Notes: generated by a model not told the origin, from the sequence alone. A stretch of DNA of 64,000 nt from Micromonospora polyrhachis (GCF_014203835.1 NZ_JACHJW010000001.1:4476501-4540500); one strand, 5' to 3'. Shown: positions 32,853 to 41,899, counted from the first letter of the stretch. Numbers and translations: made by a program.

Positions 32853-33114
32853 GTTATAACTCTCCTAAGTCCCTGCTTTTCAGTAGCTGGCGACCACTTA
32901 CCTCGTGGAACCGTGGGCTTTACAGCTTCGGCAATTTGATGCTGAGACATAGCGCAGCCAGGGAGAAAATTTGGGGCCCGATAAGGTCGGGCACGTTGTA
33001 GCGGCAGCCTCATATTTTCGATATCACGCATTGTTTTAATTGGAGCGCCATCGCGCTTCTCGGTGGACTGTCGCCTGGGCTTGACAGTCGAGGCGATGAA
33101 GTAAATGTCCCGCC

Positions 33115-33363
33115 TCAGTTCATCCCCGCCAGCAACCCCGGACCGCCTAGTCGCCGCGCGCCGATCAGCTCGGGCCGAGTCGCACCCGGCACTCGCTTGG
33201 GCAGCCGCATCGAAAACATGAATGTCTGAGTCGCAGTCTCGTGCTCAACGCACGGTCCGGGTGTGCCGCACGTCAGGCATAACCCGTTCGCGCTCGATAC
33301 CGCGTGTCGCTCCAATGTCTGCTGCGCTTGATCCAACCGCTGCCCACCGTGGTATGTCCCCAC
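33115..33363 (-). CDS. Small zinc-ribbon protein of mobile-element type
   Basis: GTG 33363 follows GAAGGGAAG. The 82-residue product carries a C-x-x-C ... C motif (NGLCLTCGTPGPCVEHETATQ) after a helix (GQRLDQAQQTLERHAVSS) and then RLPKRVPGATRPELIGARR, a recurrent layout in small actinomycete proteins next to HTH/TPR regulators. It may bind zinc and act as a partner of the divergent regulator at 33940. Confidence 0.65.
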   Translation of the reverse strand: MGTYHGGQRLDQAQQTLERHAVSSANGLCLTCGTPGPCVEHETATQTFMFSMRLPKRVPGATRPELIGARRLGGPGLLAGMN

Positions 33364-33596
33364 GTGTCTTCCCTTCGTGTATCACGGGTGGCGGAGCGCA
33401 CCGCGTGGTTGCCGCCAGCATCGGGTTGCACGGCGCACTCCGCCCGTTTTCCCGACGCCACGGAGGAGCCCGCAGTCACGTAACGCCAGGAAGTCAACTG
33501 ATCGACTAATTCATGATTCGGACGCACATTCGGCGACGCGCTCCCCGCCCGGATGTCGAACGTAGCGGCCCACCAGTTGCTGATTGTTGCAGTCAT
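33273..33596 (-). CDS. Possible small hypothetical protein overlapping the zinc-ribbon gene
   Basis: ATG 33596 follows AAGGGGG at good spacing and starts MTATISNWWAATFDIRAG. The frame overlaps the next gene by 91 bp in a different phase and its second half has coding-unlike composition. Possibly the true gene is shorter or a leader peptide. No family recognised. Confidence 0.35.
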   Translation of the reverse strand: MTATISNWWAATFDIRAGSASPNVRPNHELVDQLTSWRYVTAGSSVASGKRAECAVQPDAGGNHAVRSATRDTRREDTWGHTTVGSGWIKRSRHWSDTRYRARTGYA

Positions 33597-33939
33597 GGTC
33601 CCCCTTGCATTCCAAGGTCTCGATTGAATAATCGTTCGGCCTTCGTTTGACTGCTTGTGCGGGCTTTATGGCGGTGTGCCAGCCGAATGGAGGCATAGTC
33701 ATGTTTGGCCGGCTCGCCGGTCCGTCCCACCGCCGGTGTGGATACGTTTCCGGTAGGGCGGCACGGATGCTGCTCCCCACCACGATCACCTATGCATTGG
33801 GTTAATCGCTACCCGGCATCATCGGGAGGTTTCCGGCCGTCAATTCCCCGTGTCGCGGGGAAGTTTCCCTACTGGGCGCAGTGGACGTATCGTCTGGTGA
33901 ATGGGCATCGATGTGCACGGCTGTTTGTAGGGTGGTGGG
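33597..33939. promoter_or_regulatory. Divergent intergenic region between small genes and the HTH/TPR regulator
   Basis: A 343-bp AT-richer region between diverging genes. It contains the palindrome TTCCCCG-N5-CGGGGAA (33844-33862), 78 bp before the regulator start. No gene is seen. The same half-site occurs at 36157, so the regulator may bind both. Confidence 0.5.
33844..33862. promoter_or_regulatory. Candidate operator palindrome, copy 1
   Basis: A perfect 7-bp inverted repeat TTCCCCG / CGGGGAA with spacer TGTCG, preceded by AA. Copy 2 (36157-36175) shares AATTCCCCGTGTC exactly (13 of 13 bases). Confidence 0.5.
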
Positions 33940-35574
33940 ATGACCGAGGGACGGTCGGAAAGCCTGCGACGGCAGCAGGTGCGGTTGGCTGCCGAGTTGC
34001 GCGCAGCGGGCAAAACATGGGTGCAGGCAGCCGAGATCTTTCAGACGCGGTTTCGACTTAACCCCCGTGTGGCTCTTCGGACCGTGCGTGGGTGGAGTCA
34101 GACGCGAGCCGCCGACGAGTGGAACCGGCGGTGGCCTGACGAGCCGAAGACCTTCAAGTCCTTCTCGTACTGGGAGATCTGGCCGGGCAAGGGTGGATAC
34201 TCACCATCACAGGACAACCTTGTGCGGCTGGCGGAGATCTATGAGTGCAGCGTCGTCGACCTGCTGGCGGACCTGCCAAGCTTCCGTCATCTCGACTCGG
34301 CCGCCGGAACGACTTTGACAGCGCCTCGGGGTACGACCACCACCCTTGCGGGTGAAATCATGGTGCCAGGCGAGGCGGAGATCCTGCTTCGCGACCTTCT
34401 CAGCCGGCGCCCCGGTGCCGAGGCGAGTGCTCCACTACCCGCGGATGCTACCGGCCTGTACCGCCTGCCGGAGGAGGTCGACTTCGGAGAATTGGCGCAG
34501 GTCATCGCGATGTGGATGCAACGGATACCGCACTCCCAGGCTCGCAGGGACATGTTGGGCAACTTGACTGCCGCGCTGGCGGTCGCCACCGTAGCGCCGT
34601 TGACTGAGCTGGCGGGCCTAGCCCAGCATGCCGATGCCGCGCCCGCAGCAGATCTAGGTAGGTTCGATCCGGCTACGTTGGCGCACTGCGAGACCATGAT
34701 GCCGAACCTACGCAAGCAAGGTGATGTTCTCGGGGCGAGTTCGACGCTGCCCAGTGCGCTGGCCTACCGGCGCATCGCCGAGCAGCAAGCCAAAGCCGCC
34801 CCGAATGGCGCGCTACGCGACCGCGCGGTGACCGCCTATGCCGAGCTGACCCAACTGTCCGGCTGGCTGTGCTTCAACATGGGCGATTACGGCTCCGCGC
34901 AACGGTTCTACGACGACGCGCGAGCCGCCGCGCACGAGGCGCGTGCCGTGGAACTGGTGACATACATTCTGTGCACGATGAGCCACCTGGCAACGTGGCA
35001 GGGAAAGCCTCGGGTCGGCATCGATCATGCCGTCGCCGCCGCAGCGTGGGCCGAACAGAGCGACACCCCATACGCTCGCGCCTACGCCGCCGACGTAGCC
35101 GTTCGGGCACTGACAGCCGATGGGCAGGCGGCCCGGTCGAAGGACACCCTCGATCAGGAGTATGCCGCCTTGCAAGCAGCATTGAGCGGCCAAAGCCAGC
35201 GCCAGTCGTGGTGGTACTTCTACGACGAGTCGTTCTTCTGGAGCACCAGTGCTCAGAATGCGCTGAAGTTCCACGATGCGGATCAGGTGCTGACAGTGAC
35301 CGACAAGGCACTGAAACTCAGCGACCAGGGCAACCTGCACAACCGTTCGTTCCGGCTACTGTTTCGCGCCGAGGCATTCGCCCGCCAGCGGAGTATCGGT
35401 CTGGCCTGCCAGACGATCACCGAGGCTGTGGAGCTGACCTCGGTGAACTCCACTCGCCGCATCGAGCAGCGAGTGCGGCAGTTGCGCCGCGGGCTCGATC
35501 CGTGGAAGCGCACCCGGGCGGTCAAGGAACTCGACCAAGCGATCGGCGCCTACCAGTCACCGCCTGCCAGCTAG
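33940..35574 (+). CDS. HTH/TPR transcriptional regulator (NsdA-like)
   Basis: ATG 33940, 544 residues. The N-terminus (RLAAELRAAGKTWVQAAEIFQTRFRLNPRVALRTVRGWSQTRAADEWNRRWPDEPKTFKSFSYWEIWPGKGGYSPSQDNLVRLAEIYECSVVDLLADLPSFRHLD) is the well-known actinomycete HTH regulator layout. It is followed by an Ala/Pro-rich linker and TPR-type helical repeats (AYAELTQLSGWLCFNMGDYGSAQRFYDDARAAAHEARAVELVTYILCTMSHLATWQGKP, PYARAYAADVAVRALTADGQAARSKDTLDQEYAALQAAL). Family members act as developmental repressors or signal-binding regulators. It sits beside a divergent region with a candidate operator. Its 3' end overlaps the convergent GNAT gene by 18 bp. Confidence 0.85.
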   Translation: MTEGRSESLRRQQVRLAAELRAAGKTWVQAAEIFQTRFRLNPRVALRTVRGWSQTRAADEWNRRWPDEPKTFKSFSYWEIWPGKGGYSPSQDNLVRLAEIYECSVVDLLADLPSFRHLDSAAGTTLTAPRGTTTTLAGEIMVPGEAEILLRDLLSRRPGAEASAPLPADATGLYRLPEEVDFGELAQVIAMWMQRIPHSQARRDMLGNLTAALAVATVAPLTELAGLAQHADAAPAADLGRFDPATLAHCETMMPNLRKQGDVLGASSTLPSALAYRRIAEQQAKAAPNGALRDRAVTAYAELTQLSGWLCFNMGDYGSAQRFYDDARAAAHEARAVELVTYILCTMSHLATWQGKPRVGIDHAVAAAAWAEQSDTPYARAYAADVAVRALTADGQAARSKDTLDQEYAALQAALSGQSQRQSWWYFYDESFFWSTSAQNALKFHDADQVLTVTDKALKLSDQGNLHNRSFRLLFRAEAFARQRSIGLACQTITEAVELTSVNSTRRIEQRVRQLRRGLDPWKRTRAVKELDQAIGAYQSPPAS

Positions 35575-36123
35575 CGAAAGTGGACGCATGAACACCGCGT
35601 ATTCACGGTAATAGGCACCGGGCCGCCCCGGTTTAGTGCCGATTCGCTGCCAGCCCCACCCCTCGTAGAGGGCATGAGTCGCAGCCGCTGCTGGGTTCGC
35701 CGACAGCGTTGCCCGTTCCTCGCGACGACCCCCGAGGAACGTGTCATGAAGTCCTCGCCCGGTTCCTCTGCCCTGCCAGGCTTTGCGAACCTCGATCTCA
35801 GCCAGCACCACAGTCCGCTCGCCGCCGCGCTCATCGGTGAACCCGGGCTCTGGAGCCGGTTGGAGCCCAGCGAACCAGTCGCGCTCCTGCCGCAGGCTGT
35901 AGCCGAAGACGAACCCAACCAGATCGTCACCGGCCGTCGCCGTCACCAGCTCGTAGTTCCGGGCGCTCAGCGCTCCCGTGGCGCGGTCGCGGAAGGCACC
36001 GGTCTTTACGTTGCTGTCCTCGCCGGACACTTCGCCGTAGGCGTCCGTGTAGACCTCGCACAACTGGTCCATCAAGGCAGCGGCGGCGTCGGAGCCTAGG
36101 CGGGTGTACGTAACATCGGTCAT
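35557..36123 (-). CDS. GNAT-family N-acetyltransferase
   Basis: ATG 36123 follows GGTGGAGG. The 188-residue product has a GNAT core: YELVTATAGDDLVGFVFGYSLRQERDWFAG, RTVVLAEIEVRKAWQGRGTGRGLHDTFLGGRREERATLSANPAAAATHALYEGWGWQRIGTK. The loop Q-G-R-G-T-G-R is the acetyl-CoA-binding motif. The substrate is unknown. The candidate operator copy 2 lies 34 bp upstream, so the regulator at 33940 may control it. Confidence 0.82.
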   Translation of the reverse strand: MTDVTYTRLGSDAAAALMDQLCEVYTDAYGEVSGEDSNVKTGAFRDRATGALSARNYELVTATAGDDLVGFVFGYSLRQERDWFAGLQPAPEPGFTDERGGERTVVLAEIEVRKAWQGRGTGRGLHDTFLGGRREERATLSANPAAAATHALYEGWGWQRIGTKPGRPGAYYREYAVFMRPLSLAGRR

Positions 36124-36156
36124 GCCTCCACCATATGTGCGTGTGGATGCCAGGAA

Positions 36157-36175
36157 TTCCCCGTGTCACACGGAA
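36157..36175. promoter_or_regulatory. Candidate operator palindrome, copy 2
   Basis: AATTCCCCGTGTC (36155-36167) matches copy 1 exactly, followed by ACACGGAA. Here the inner symmetry is CCGTG-TCA-CACGG (36161-36173). It lies between the GNAT start (36123) and the UDP-glucose dehydrogenase remnant. Confidence 0.45.
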
Positions 36176-36423
36176 ATGCTGCCTCCCTAGCCATCCGGAT
36201 TTCGTTCGTCAACGCCATCGCCGAGATGTGCGTCGCCGCCGGAGCCAACGTCGCCGAACTGACCGAGGCAATCGGCCACGAGTCGCGTATCGACCATCAC
36301 TACTTCCAGCTCGGCCGCCGCCAGCACCGGGCCGGCATGCTCGACGGGCACGGACAGCTCCCCATCACCCATGACACACCCGCAGATACGGTGCGCACGG
36401 CCACGGGGCTACCACCTCGGTGA
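36163..36423 (+). pseudogene. Fragment of UDP-glucose/GDP-mannose dehydrogenase
   Basis: The frame reads GNAASLAIRISFVNAIAEMCVAAGANVAELTEAIGHESRIDHHYFQLG, which matches the central-domain signature of UDP-glucose 6-dehydrogenases (A-x-x-I-S-F-x-N-A-I-A-E-x-C, then A-x-G-x-D-x-R-I). The Rossmann domain and the catalytic Cys segment (GxGGxCLPKD) are absent, and the sequence diverges after about residue 50. The first 7 codons overlap the operator. A remnant of a gene once carried here. Confidence 0.65.
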
Positions 36424-36647
36424 GGTACGCAACGCCCGTCCGCTCCGGCAACAACGCAGCGGGCGTGAGGGCTAGCGAGATCGGTGCCGATCGGTGCTGC
36501 CCCTGGACGCCCGCCCGGTAGCCGTCAACGGCGGCAGCGGCCAGGTCGGCAGTACACAGACGATGGTCGCACCACGCGGGATGTCCCTGTCAGGGGTGGT
36601 TTCAATGGGTCCAAGATTCTTTTGGCTTTTTGCGCGCACTGACTACA
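36424..36647. other. Right-end noncoding region of the integrative element
   Basis: About 220 bp between the dehydrogenase remnant and attR. No gene, repeat or terminator that I can support. The last part (36620-36647) is the left half of the reconstructed attP site. Confidence 0.4.
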
Positions 36648-36653
36648 GTCAAG
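36648..36653 (+). other. attR crossover core (GTCAAG)
   Basis: Second copy of the 6-bp core. Immediately right of it the sigma frame continues (AGC CAG ACA GCG CGG = S-Q-T-A-R). With attL it brackets 33.8 kb. Confidence 0.85.
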
Positions 36654-36749
36654 AGCCAGACAGCGCGGGGTCTCGCCACGCTGCGCCAGATCCTGGGCGA
36701 TGCAGTTTCCGTCCCCGCACTGGCCGGCGCTACGGAGGGAAAGGCATGA
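36648..36749 (+). pseudogene. SigE-family sigma factor, 3' part (separated by the element)
   Basis: From GTC AAG the frame reads VKSQTARGLATLRQILGDAV and on to a TGA at 36747. VKSQTARGLATLR is the usual end of sigma region 4.2 in SigE-family factors, and the frame is continuous with the 5' half at 2425-2874. Rejoined length is 181 residues. The stop overlaps the ATG of the next gene (ATGA), so sigma and the Asp-box protein were translationally coupled before insertion. Confidence 0.88.
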
Positions 36750-38038
36750 CGGAATGGCGTGATCTCTTTGCGGAGGCGACGGATTCGGCACCGCCGAGCC
36801 GGCTGGTCGCGGACGAGGTGTACGCGGCCGGGCGGCAACGCCGACGTCGACGGGCCGTAGTGGCCAACGCTGCGGTCGCGGTGGCGCTCGCCATGGGCGC
36901 CGGTACGGGCATTGCCGCGATGGTGCGGTCCGAGCCGACCGTCAGGGGCGAATCAGGCACCGGTGGAGAAAAGTCGTTGCCCGGCGTGCTGCCATATCCC
37001 GGGGGATTGGTCCAGATGGTCAGGGCGGCCGACGCACGACACCTCTACGTGCTGGTGTCGACGCAGTCGAGCTGTGCGAAGCAGCCGTGCGACAAGAGCA
37101 GCATGCAACTGGTGGGCTCCGACGATGGCGGGCGTACCTGGAGCGACCGGGGCGGACCGATCAGGGTCACCGGTTTCGAGGTCCTCAAAGCCGGTCGGTT
37201 GCTGGCCGTCGAGCCATCCGGCCCGTCGGACACGAAAGAGTGGGAGCTGCGGACCAGCACGGACGGCGGGCGAACCTGGCATACAACAGAGCGCGCCCCG
37301 GCCGTCGCGGCGGTGTCGAGCGGAAGCACGGCCCTCTGCTGGCCGGAGTCGGGCGGGGTGGCGGGTTCGCCGTGCATCGTGCACGCGCTCGATCCGACGT
37401 CACGCCGGATCGCGCCGCTGACCAACCAGCCTCCGTTGACCCTGAGCACCGAACTCCTGATCGGAGAGTCGGGCGGCCGACTGTGGGCATCGGGTGTCGA
37501 TCAGGCGACTGGTCGGCCGGCGGTTGCGGTGAGTCGGGACGCGGGCCGTACCTGGTCCACCAAGGTCTTCGTGGACGCGCCGGCCTGCTCGTCGGAGGGC
37601 TGCCAACCGCCGTACCTGACGACAGGTGACGGGCCGACGGCGTACGCGGTGGTCGTCAGAGTGCGGCACCGTGCCGTCTACCGCTATGTGGAGAACGCGG
37701 GCCGGGACGGTGGTGACTGGCAGCGGGACACCGGTGTGGACAAGGTGCCGGTCGACCACCTAGTCGGTGGTGCACAGTCGTTCGTCGCCGCCGACGGGAC
37801 GCATGTGCTGTCCCAGGTCGTGCCCCACCCCGATCGAGACATCGAAGGTTACCGCTGGTGGGTGGCCCGTCCGAATGACGGCACCTACCAACCGGTCGAA
37901 CTGCCGGGCCTGCCGGCCACCGTTTTCCCGATCCGCCGTACGCCGGATGGCTGGTTCTACGCCCACAGCTACCCCGACGGTGTCCTGTACGGGTCGACCG
38001 ATGGCTGGCGCTGGTCACCGGTAGCCCGCAGCTCGTAA
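36746..38038 (+). CDS. Asp-box (BNR) repeat membrane protein, possible anti-sigma partner
   Basis: ATG 36746 overlaps the sigma stop codon (ATGA), which decides the start; the product has 430 residues. It opens with a cytoplasmic segment (MTEWRDLFAEATDSAPPSRLVADEVYAAGRQRRRRRA), then one membrane helix (VVANAAVAVALAMGAGTGIAAMV). The outer part carries BNR/Asp-box repeats (SDDGGRTWS, STDGGRTWHTT, SRDAGRTWST, GSTDGWRWSP), giving a beta-propeller like sialidase-fold sensors. The topology (short cytoplasmic domain, one helix, extracellular sensor), together with the coupling to sigma, matches an anti-sigma factor or co-regulator. Its promoter is now separated from the sigma start by 33.8 kb. Confidence 0.75.
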   Translation: MTEWRDLFAEATDSAPPSRLVADEVYAAGRQRRRRRAVVANAAVAVALAMGAGTGIAAMVRSEPTVRGESGTGGEKSLPGVLPYPGGLVQMVRAADARHLYVLVSTQSSCAKQPCDKSSMQLVGSDDGGRTWSDRGGPIRVTGFEVLKAGRLLAVEPSGPSDTKEWELRTSTDGGRTWHTTERAPAVAAVSSGSTALCWPESGGVAGSPCIVHALDPTSRRIAPLTNQPPLTLSTELLIGESGGRLWASGVDQATGRPAVAVSRDAGRTWSTKVFVDAPACSSEGCQPPYLTTGDGPTAYAVVVRVRHRAVYRYVENAGRDGGDWQRDTGVDKVPVDHLVGGAQSFVAADGTHVLSQVVPHPDRDIEGYRWWVARPNDGTYQPVELPGLPATVFPIRRTPDGWFYAHSYPDGVLYGSTDGWRWSPVARSS

Positions 38039-38134
38039 ACGAATCAGCCAACTTCTAAACGCAGATCGCGGAATTCGTCATCTGCGCGGCTTCAGCCTGC
38101 GCGCAAATCGGAATGGAAACGTCGGGAGATATCG

Positions 38135-38755
38135 ATGAGTCAACCAAGTGTTCGAGGCCGGTATCGGCACTGTTTTGGTGTGGGAGCCGCTGCGATGCTG
38201 GTGCTCGCGTTGAGCGCATGCGGTGGCGACACCGATGCGCAGTCGGTGGCCACGGCCGGTGGTGCGAGTGCCCAGCCGACCGGATCGGCCGGCGCGGCCA
38301 GCGGAGCTGCCGCCCAGTACGTCGAGGCGCAACGGAAGTGGGTCGACTGCCTGCGTAAGGAGGGCTTCGAGGTGCCGGACCCGGACGCCAAGGGGCGAGT
38401 CGACCTGAGGGCGCACGGCATCCCGAAGAAGACCGACCCGAAGTGGCGGGAAGCTCAGCTGAAGTGCAAGGACTTCAGCCTGCCTGTCCCCGAGGAGTTG
38501 CAGGAGAAGCCGCCCCCGATGACTGCGGAGCAGATTGCCAACCGGCGGGAACACGCGAAGTGTATGCGCGCGAACGGGATGCCCGACTGGCCCGACCCGG
38601 GTCCCGATGGTGAATGGCCGAATGAGGGGGGATTGGCACGGGAACTCACCCCGCAGGAGCAGGCGGCCAACATTCGCGCGTTGCAGATCTGCGAACCGGT
38701 GCTGGATGGCCGTCCGAAGACCACCCCGAACCCGAACGCGAGCCACCAGGGGTGA
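38135..38755 (+). CDS. Lipoprotein of unknown function
   Basis: ATG 38135, 206 residues. A type II signal with lipobox LALSAC (Cys about residue 29) precedes a Gly/Ala-rich linker (GGDTDAQSVATAGGASAQPTGSAGAASG). The mature part contains two C-x-x-(E/N)-G-type pairs (WVDCLRKEGFEVPDP...KCMRANGMPDWPDPGP), a repeated motif typical of extracytoplasmic proteins found with MacAB-like exporters in actinomycetes. Its stop overlaps the start of the adaptor gene (GTGA), so they form one operon. Confidence 0.8.
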   Translation: MSQPSVRGRYRHCFGVGAAAMLVLALSACGGDTDAQSVATAGGASAQPTGSAGAASGAAAQYVEAQRKWVDCLRKEGFEVPDPDAKGRVDLRAHGIPKKTDPKWREAQLKCKDFSLPVPEELQEKPPPMTAEQIANRREHAKCMRANGMPDWPDPGPDGEWPNEGGLARELTPQEQAANIRALQICEPVLDGRPKTTPNPNASHQG

Positions 38756-39926
38756 GCGAGCAGATATCCCGGGCGGAATCGGCCGATGTCACCGAGCCAC
38801 CCCGTACCGCCGAGTCGCCCCGTACGGTGGCGGGCTGGCGGCGGCGACGGCGGCTGCGGGCCATAGCGGGCGGTGCTGCCGCGCTGGTCACCCTTGCGGT
38901 GGCCGGCGCGGCCACCCTCGGCCTCGGCGGGCGCGGCGGCGACGAACCGCCATCGGAGCGCACCGGCCCGGCCGCCACCGCGCAGGTCACCCGACAGACC
39001 CTGGTCAAGACCGTGACGTTGGCCGGCGAACTCGGATACGGCCCCGCCACACCGCTCGCCTCCACCGCCACCGGCACGGTGACCTGGTTACCGGCGGTCG
39101 GAGCCACGGTACGACGCGGCGGGGTGCTGCTGCGAGCCGACGAGCAGCCGGTCGTGCTGCTCTATGGCTTCCTGCCGATGTACCGGGCGCTGGCCGAAGG
39201 CAGTACCGGCTCCGACGTACGGCAGTTCGAGCGCAACCTCGCCGCCCTCGGCTATCAGGGGTTCACTGTGGACGACGAATTCTCCGCACTCACCACCGTC
39301 GCTGTGAAGCGCTGGCAGAAGGACCTGACGCTGCCAGAGACCGGCACGGTCGACCGGTACCGGGTGGTCTACGCACCAAAGGAGGTACGCGTCGCGCAGC
39401 AACTGGTACGCCTCGGTGCGAGCGCGACCGGTGACGTGCTGACGTACACCGGCAACGTGCGGATGGTGACGGTCACCGCCGGCGTGGGCGAGGCCAGCTG
39501 GGCGACGAAGGGGACCAAGGTGACGGTGACCCTGCCAACCGGCGGTTCGGTGGCCGGTGAGGTCAGCGCGGTGGGTGCCGTGACCTCCGGTGCCCCGGCC
39601 GGAGGTGGAGAGCAGGGAGCCAACTCGGAACGGCCCGGTACCGGTGCCGCCACCGTCCAGGTCACCATCGCCATCGCCGATCAGAAGTCGCTGGGTGCGC
39701 TGAGTGGCGCGCCGGTCGACGTGCAATACGTCGAGCAGGAGCGCCGTGACGTGCTCACCGTGCCGGCGGATGCGCTACTGGCGCTCGCCGAGGGCGGATA
39801 CGGCCTGGAGGTGACCAGCCCCTCCGGTACCCGGATCGTGGCCGTGCAGGCGGGCATGTTCGCCGACGGACGGGTCGAGGTCAGCGGCGAGGGCCTTGCC
39901 GAGGGCATGACGGTGGGAGTGCCGCA

Positions 39927-39930
<4 letters not shown>
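38752..39930 (+). CDS. Periplasmic-adaptor-like protein with peptidoglycan-binding domain (MacA-type)
   Basis: GTG 38752 overlaps the lipoprotein stop; 392 residues. It has one membrane helix ([25 protein letters not shown]), then a biotinyl-lipoyl-like beta region ([65 protein letters not shown]). A PG_binding_1-type domain follows ([54 protein letters not shown]), then the C-terminal adaptor barrel. This matches MacA/EmrA-type adaptors of actinomycetes. It joins the ABC ATPase and permease into a three-part export system. Confidence 0.82.
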
Positions 39931-40618
<688 letters not shown>

Positions 40619-40622
<4 letters not shown>

Positions 40623-41899
40623 CCCGGGAAGCCAGGACGACCCCGACCCGGCAAACCCGTACGCCGGCAAGCCGGCAACCCGGTACGCCGGAGAGCCCCA
40701 GATCAGGCACCTCGAAACCGCGGCCGGCTCGGCTTAGCGCCGCGGACATGGCCCGACTCGGTGCGGCAGGCTTACGGGCCCGACCACTGCGGGTCTTCCT
40801 CTCCGCGCTCGGCATCGCCATCGGGATCGGGGCGATGCTGGCGGTGGTCGGCATCTCCACCTCCAGCCGAGCCGAGCTGGACCAGACCCTCGACCGGCTC
40901 GGCACCAACCTGCTGACCGCAGCCCCGGGCGAGACCCGTACGGGCGGGGAAGCGGTCCTACCCGAGAACGCGACGGCGTTGGTGGATCGGGTCGGGCCGG
41001 TGGAGTCGGTCAGCGCCACCGGCACCGTCGCCAGATCCGTCTACCGGAACGACCGGATCCCCGCCGGGCAGACCGGCAGTCTCGTCGTGCTCGCCGCCGA
41101 GCCCGAGCTGCTGACCGTCGTCGACGGCACCCTGCACGCCGGTACCTGGTTCACGTCCGCCACCGCTGCCTATCCGACGGTTGTCCTGGGGCACACCGCC
41201 GCCCGCCGTCTGGACGTACCCGGGGTTGGCGCCCGGGTGTGGTTGGGCGGTGAGTGGTTCGCGGTGATCGGCATCCTGGCACCCGTACCCCTAGTGGAGG
41301 AGCTGGACTCGGCCGCGTTGGTGGGGTGGGAGGCGGCTCGGTCCTATCTCGGCTTCGACGGCCGTCCCACCCGGGTATACCTGCGGACCGCGCCGACCCA
41401 GGTCGCGGCGGTGCGAGACGTGCTTGGCCGGACCATCAACCCGGAGTCGCCGAGCGAGGTGGCGGTGTCCCGACCCTCCGACGTGCTGGCCGCCAAACAA
41501 GCCGCCGACAGCACGCTGAACGGGCTGCTACTCGGACTGGGGGCGGTGGCGCTCCTGGTGGGTGGTGTCGGCATCGCCAACACCATGATGATCTCGGTGT
41601 TGGAACGTCGTGCCGAGGTGGGACTTCGGCGAGCGCTCGGCGCGACCCGGGGGCAGATTCGCGGGCAGTTCCTGGCCGAGTCGCTACTGCTCTCCGCGCT
41701 CGGCTGTGCGGGCGGCACCCTGCTCGGCGTCGTCGTCACCGGGCTGTACGCGGCCGGGCAAGGCTGGCCCGTCGTGGTGCCGGCCTGGGCAACGGTCGGT
41801 GGCCTCACCGCCACCCTTCTGATCGGTGCGGTCGCCGGCCTCTATCCGGCGATACGAGCGAGCCGGCTCGCCCCTACCGAGGCCCTCGCCGGTACCTGA
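40619..41899 (+). CDS. MacB-like ABC transporter permease (FtsX-like)
   Basis: GTG 40619 (GTGA overlap), 426 residues. The N-terminal cytoplasmic segment is Arg/Pro-rich; helix 1 is [37 protein letters not shown] large extracellular MacB_PCD domain follows (about 80-290), then three more membrane helices ([78 protein letters not shown] and [20 protein letters not shown]). The E-x-G-x-R-R-A-L-G-A segment is the FtsX/MacB coupling motif. The substrate may be a peptide, lipid or antibiotic; sigma/anti-sigma genes upstream suggest an envelope-stress response. Confidence 0.92.

Larger units (their letters stand above)
2869..36653. mobile_element. 33.8-kb integrative element inserted in a sigma factor gene (serine-integrase type)
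   Basis: Three observations define the element: the sigma frame is interrupted at 2874 and resumes exactly at 36654; both junctions carry GTCAAG; and a large serine recombinase gene lies immediately inside the left junction. Cargo includes a reverse transcriptase/HEPN pair, a STAND-like fusion protein, a seven-gene flavoenzyme/kinase/glycosyltransferase operon and several regulators. A DUF2637 protein, a replication-relaxation protein and an iteron array suggest plasmid-like replication or transfer, as in actinomycete integrative elements. I found no FtsK/SpoIIIE-type Tra protein or relaxase. Two IS630-family insertions and several gene fragments show that it has been decaying or acquiring DNA. 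Confidence 0.88.

Noticed and set aside
36494-36745. An upstream extension of the Asp-box protein frame
   Set aside because: It crosses attR and lies antiphase to the sigma 3' end; the ATG at 36746 overlapping the sigma stop is clearly the start.
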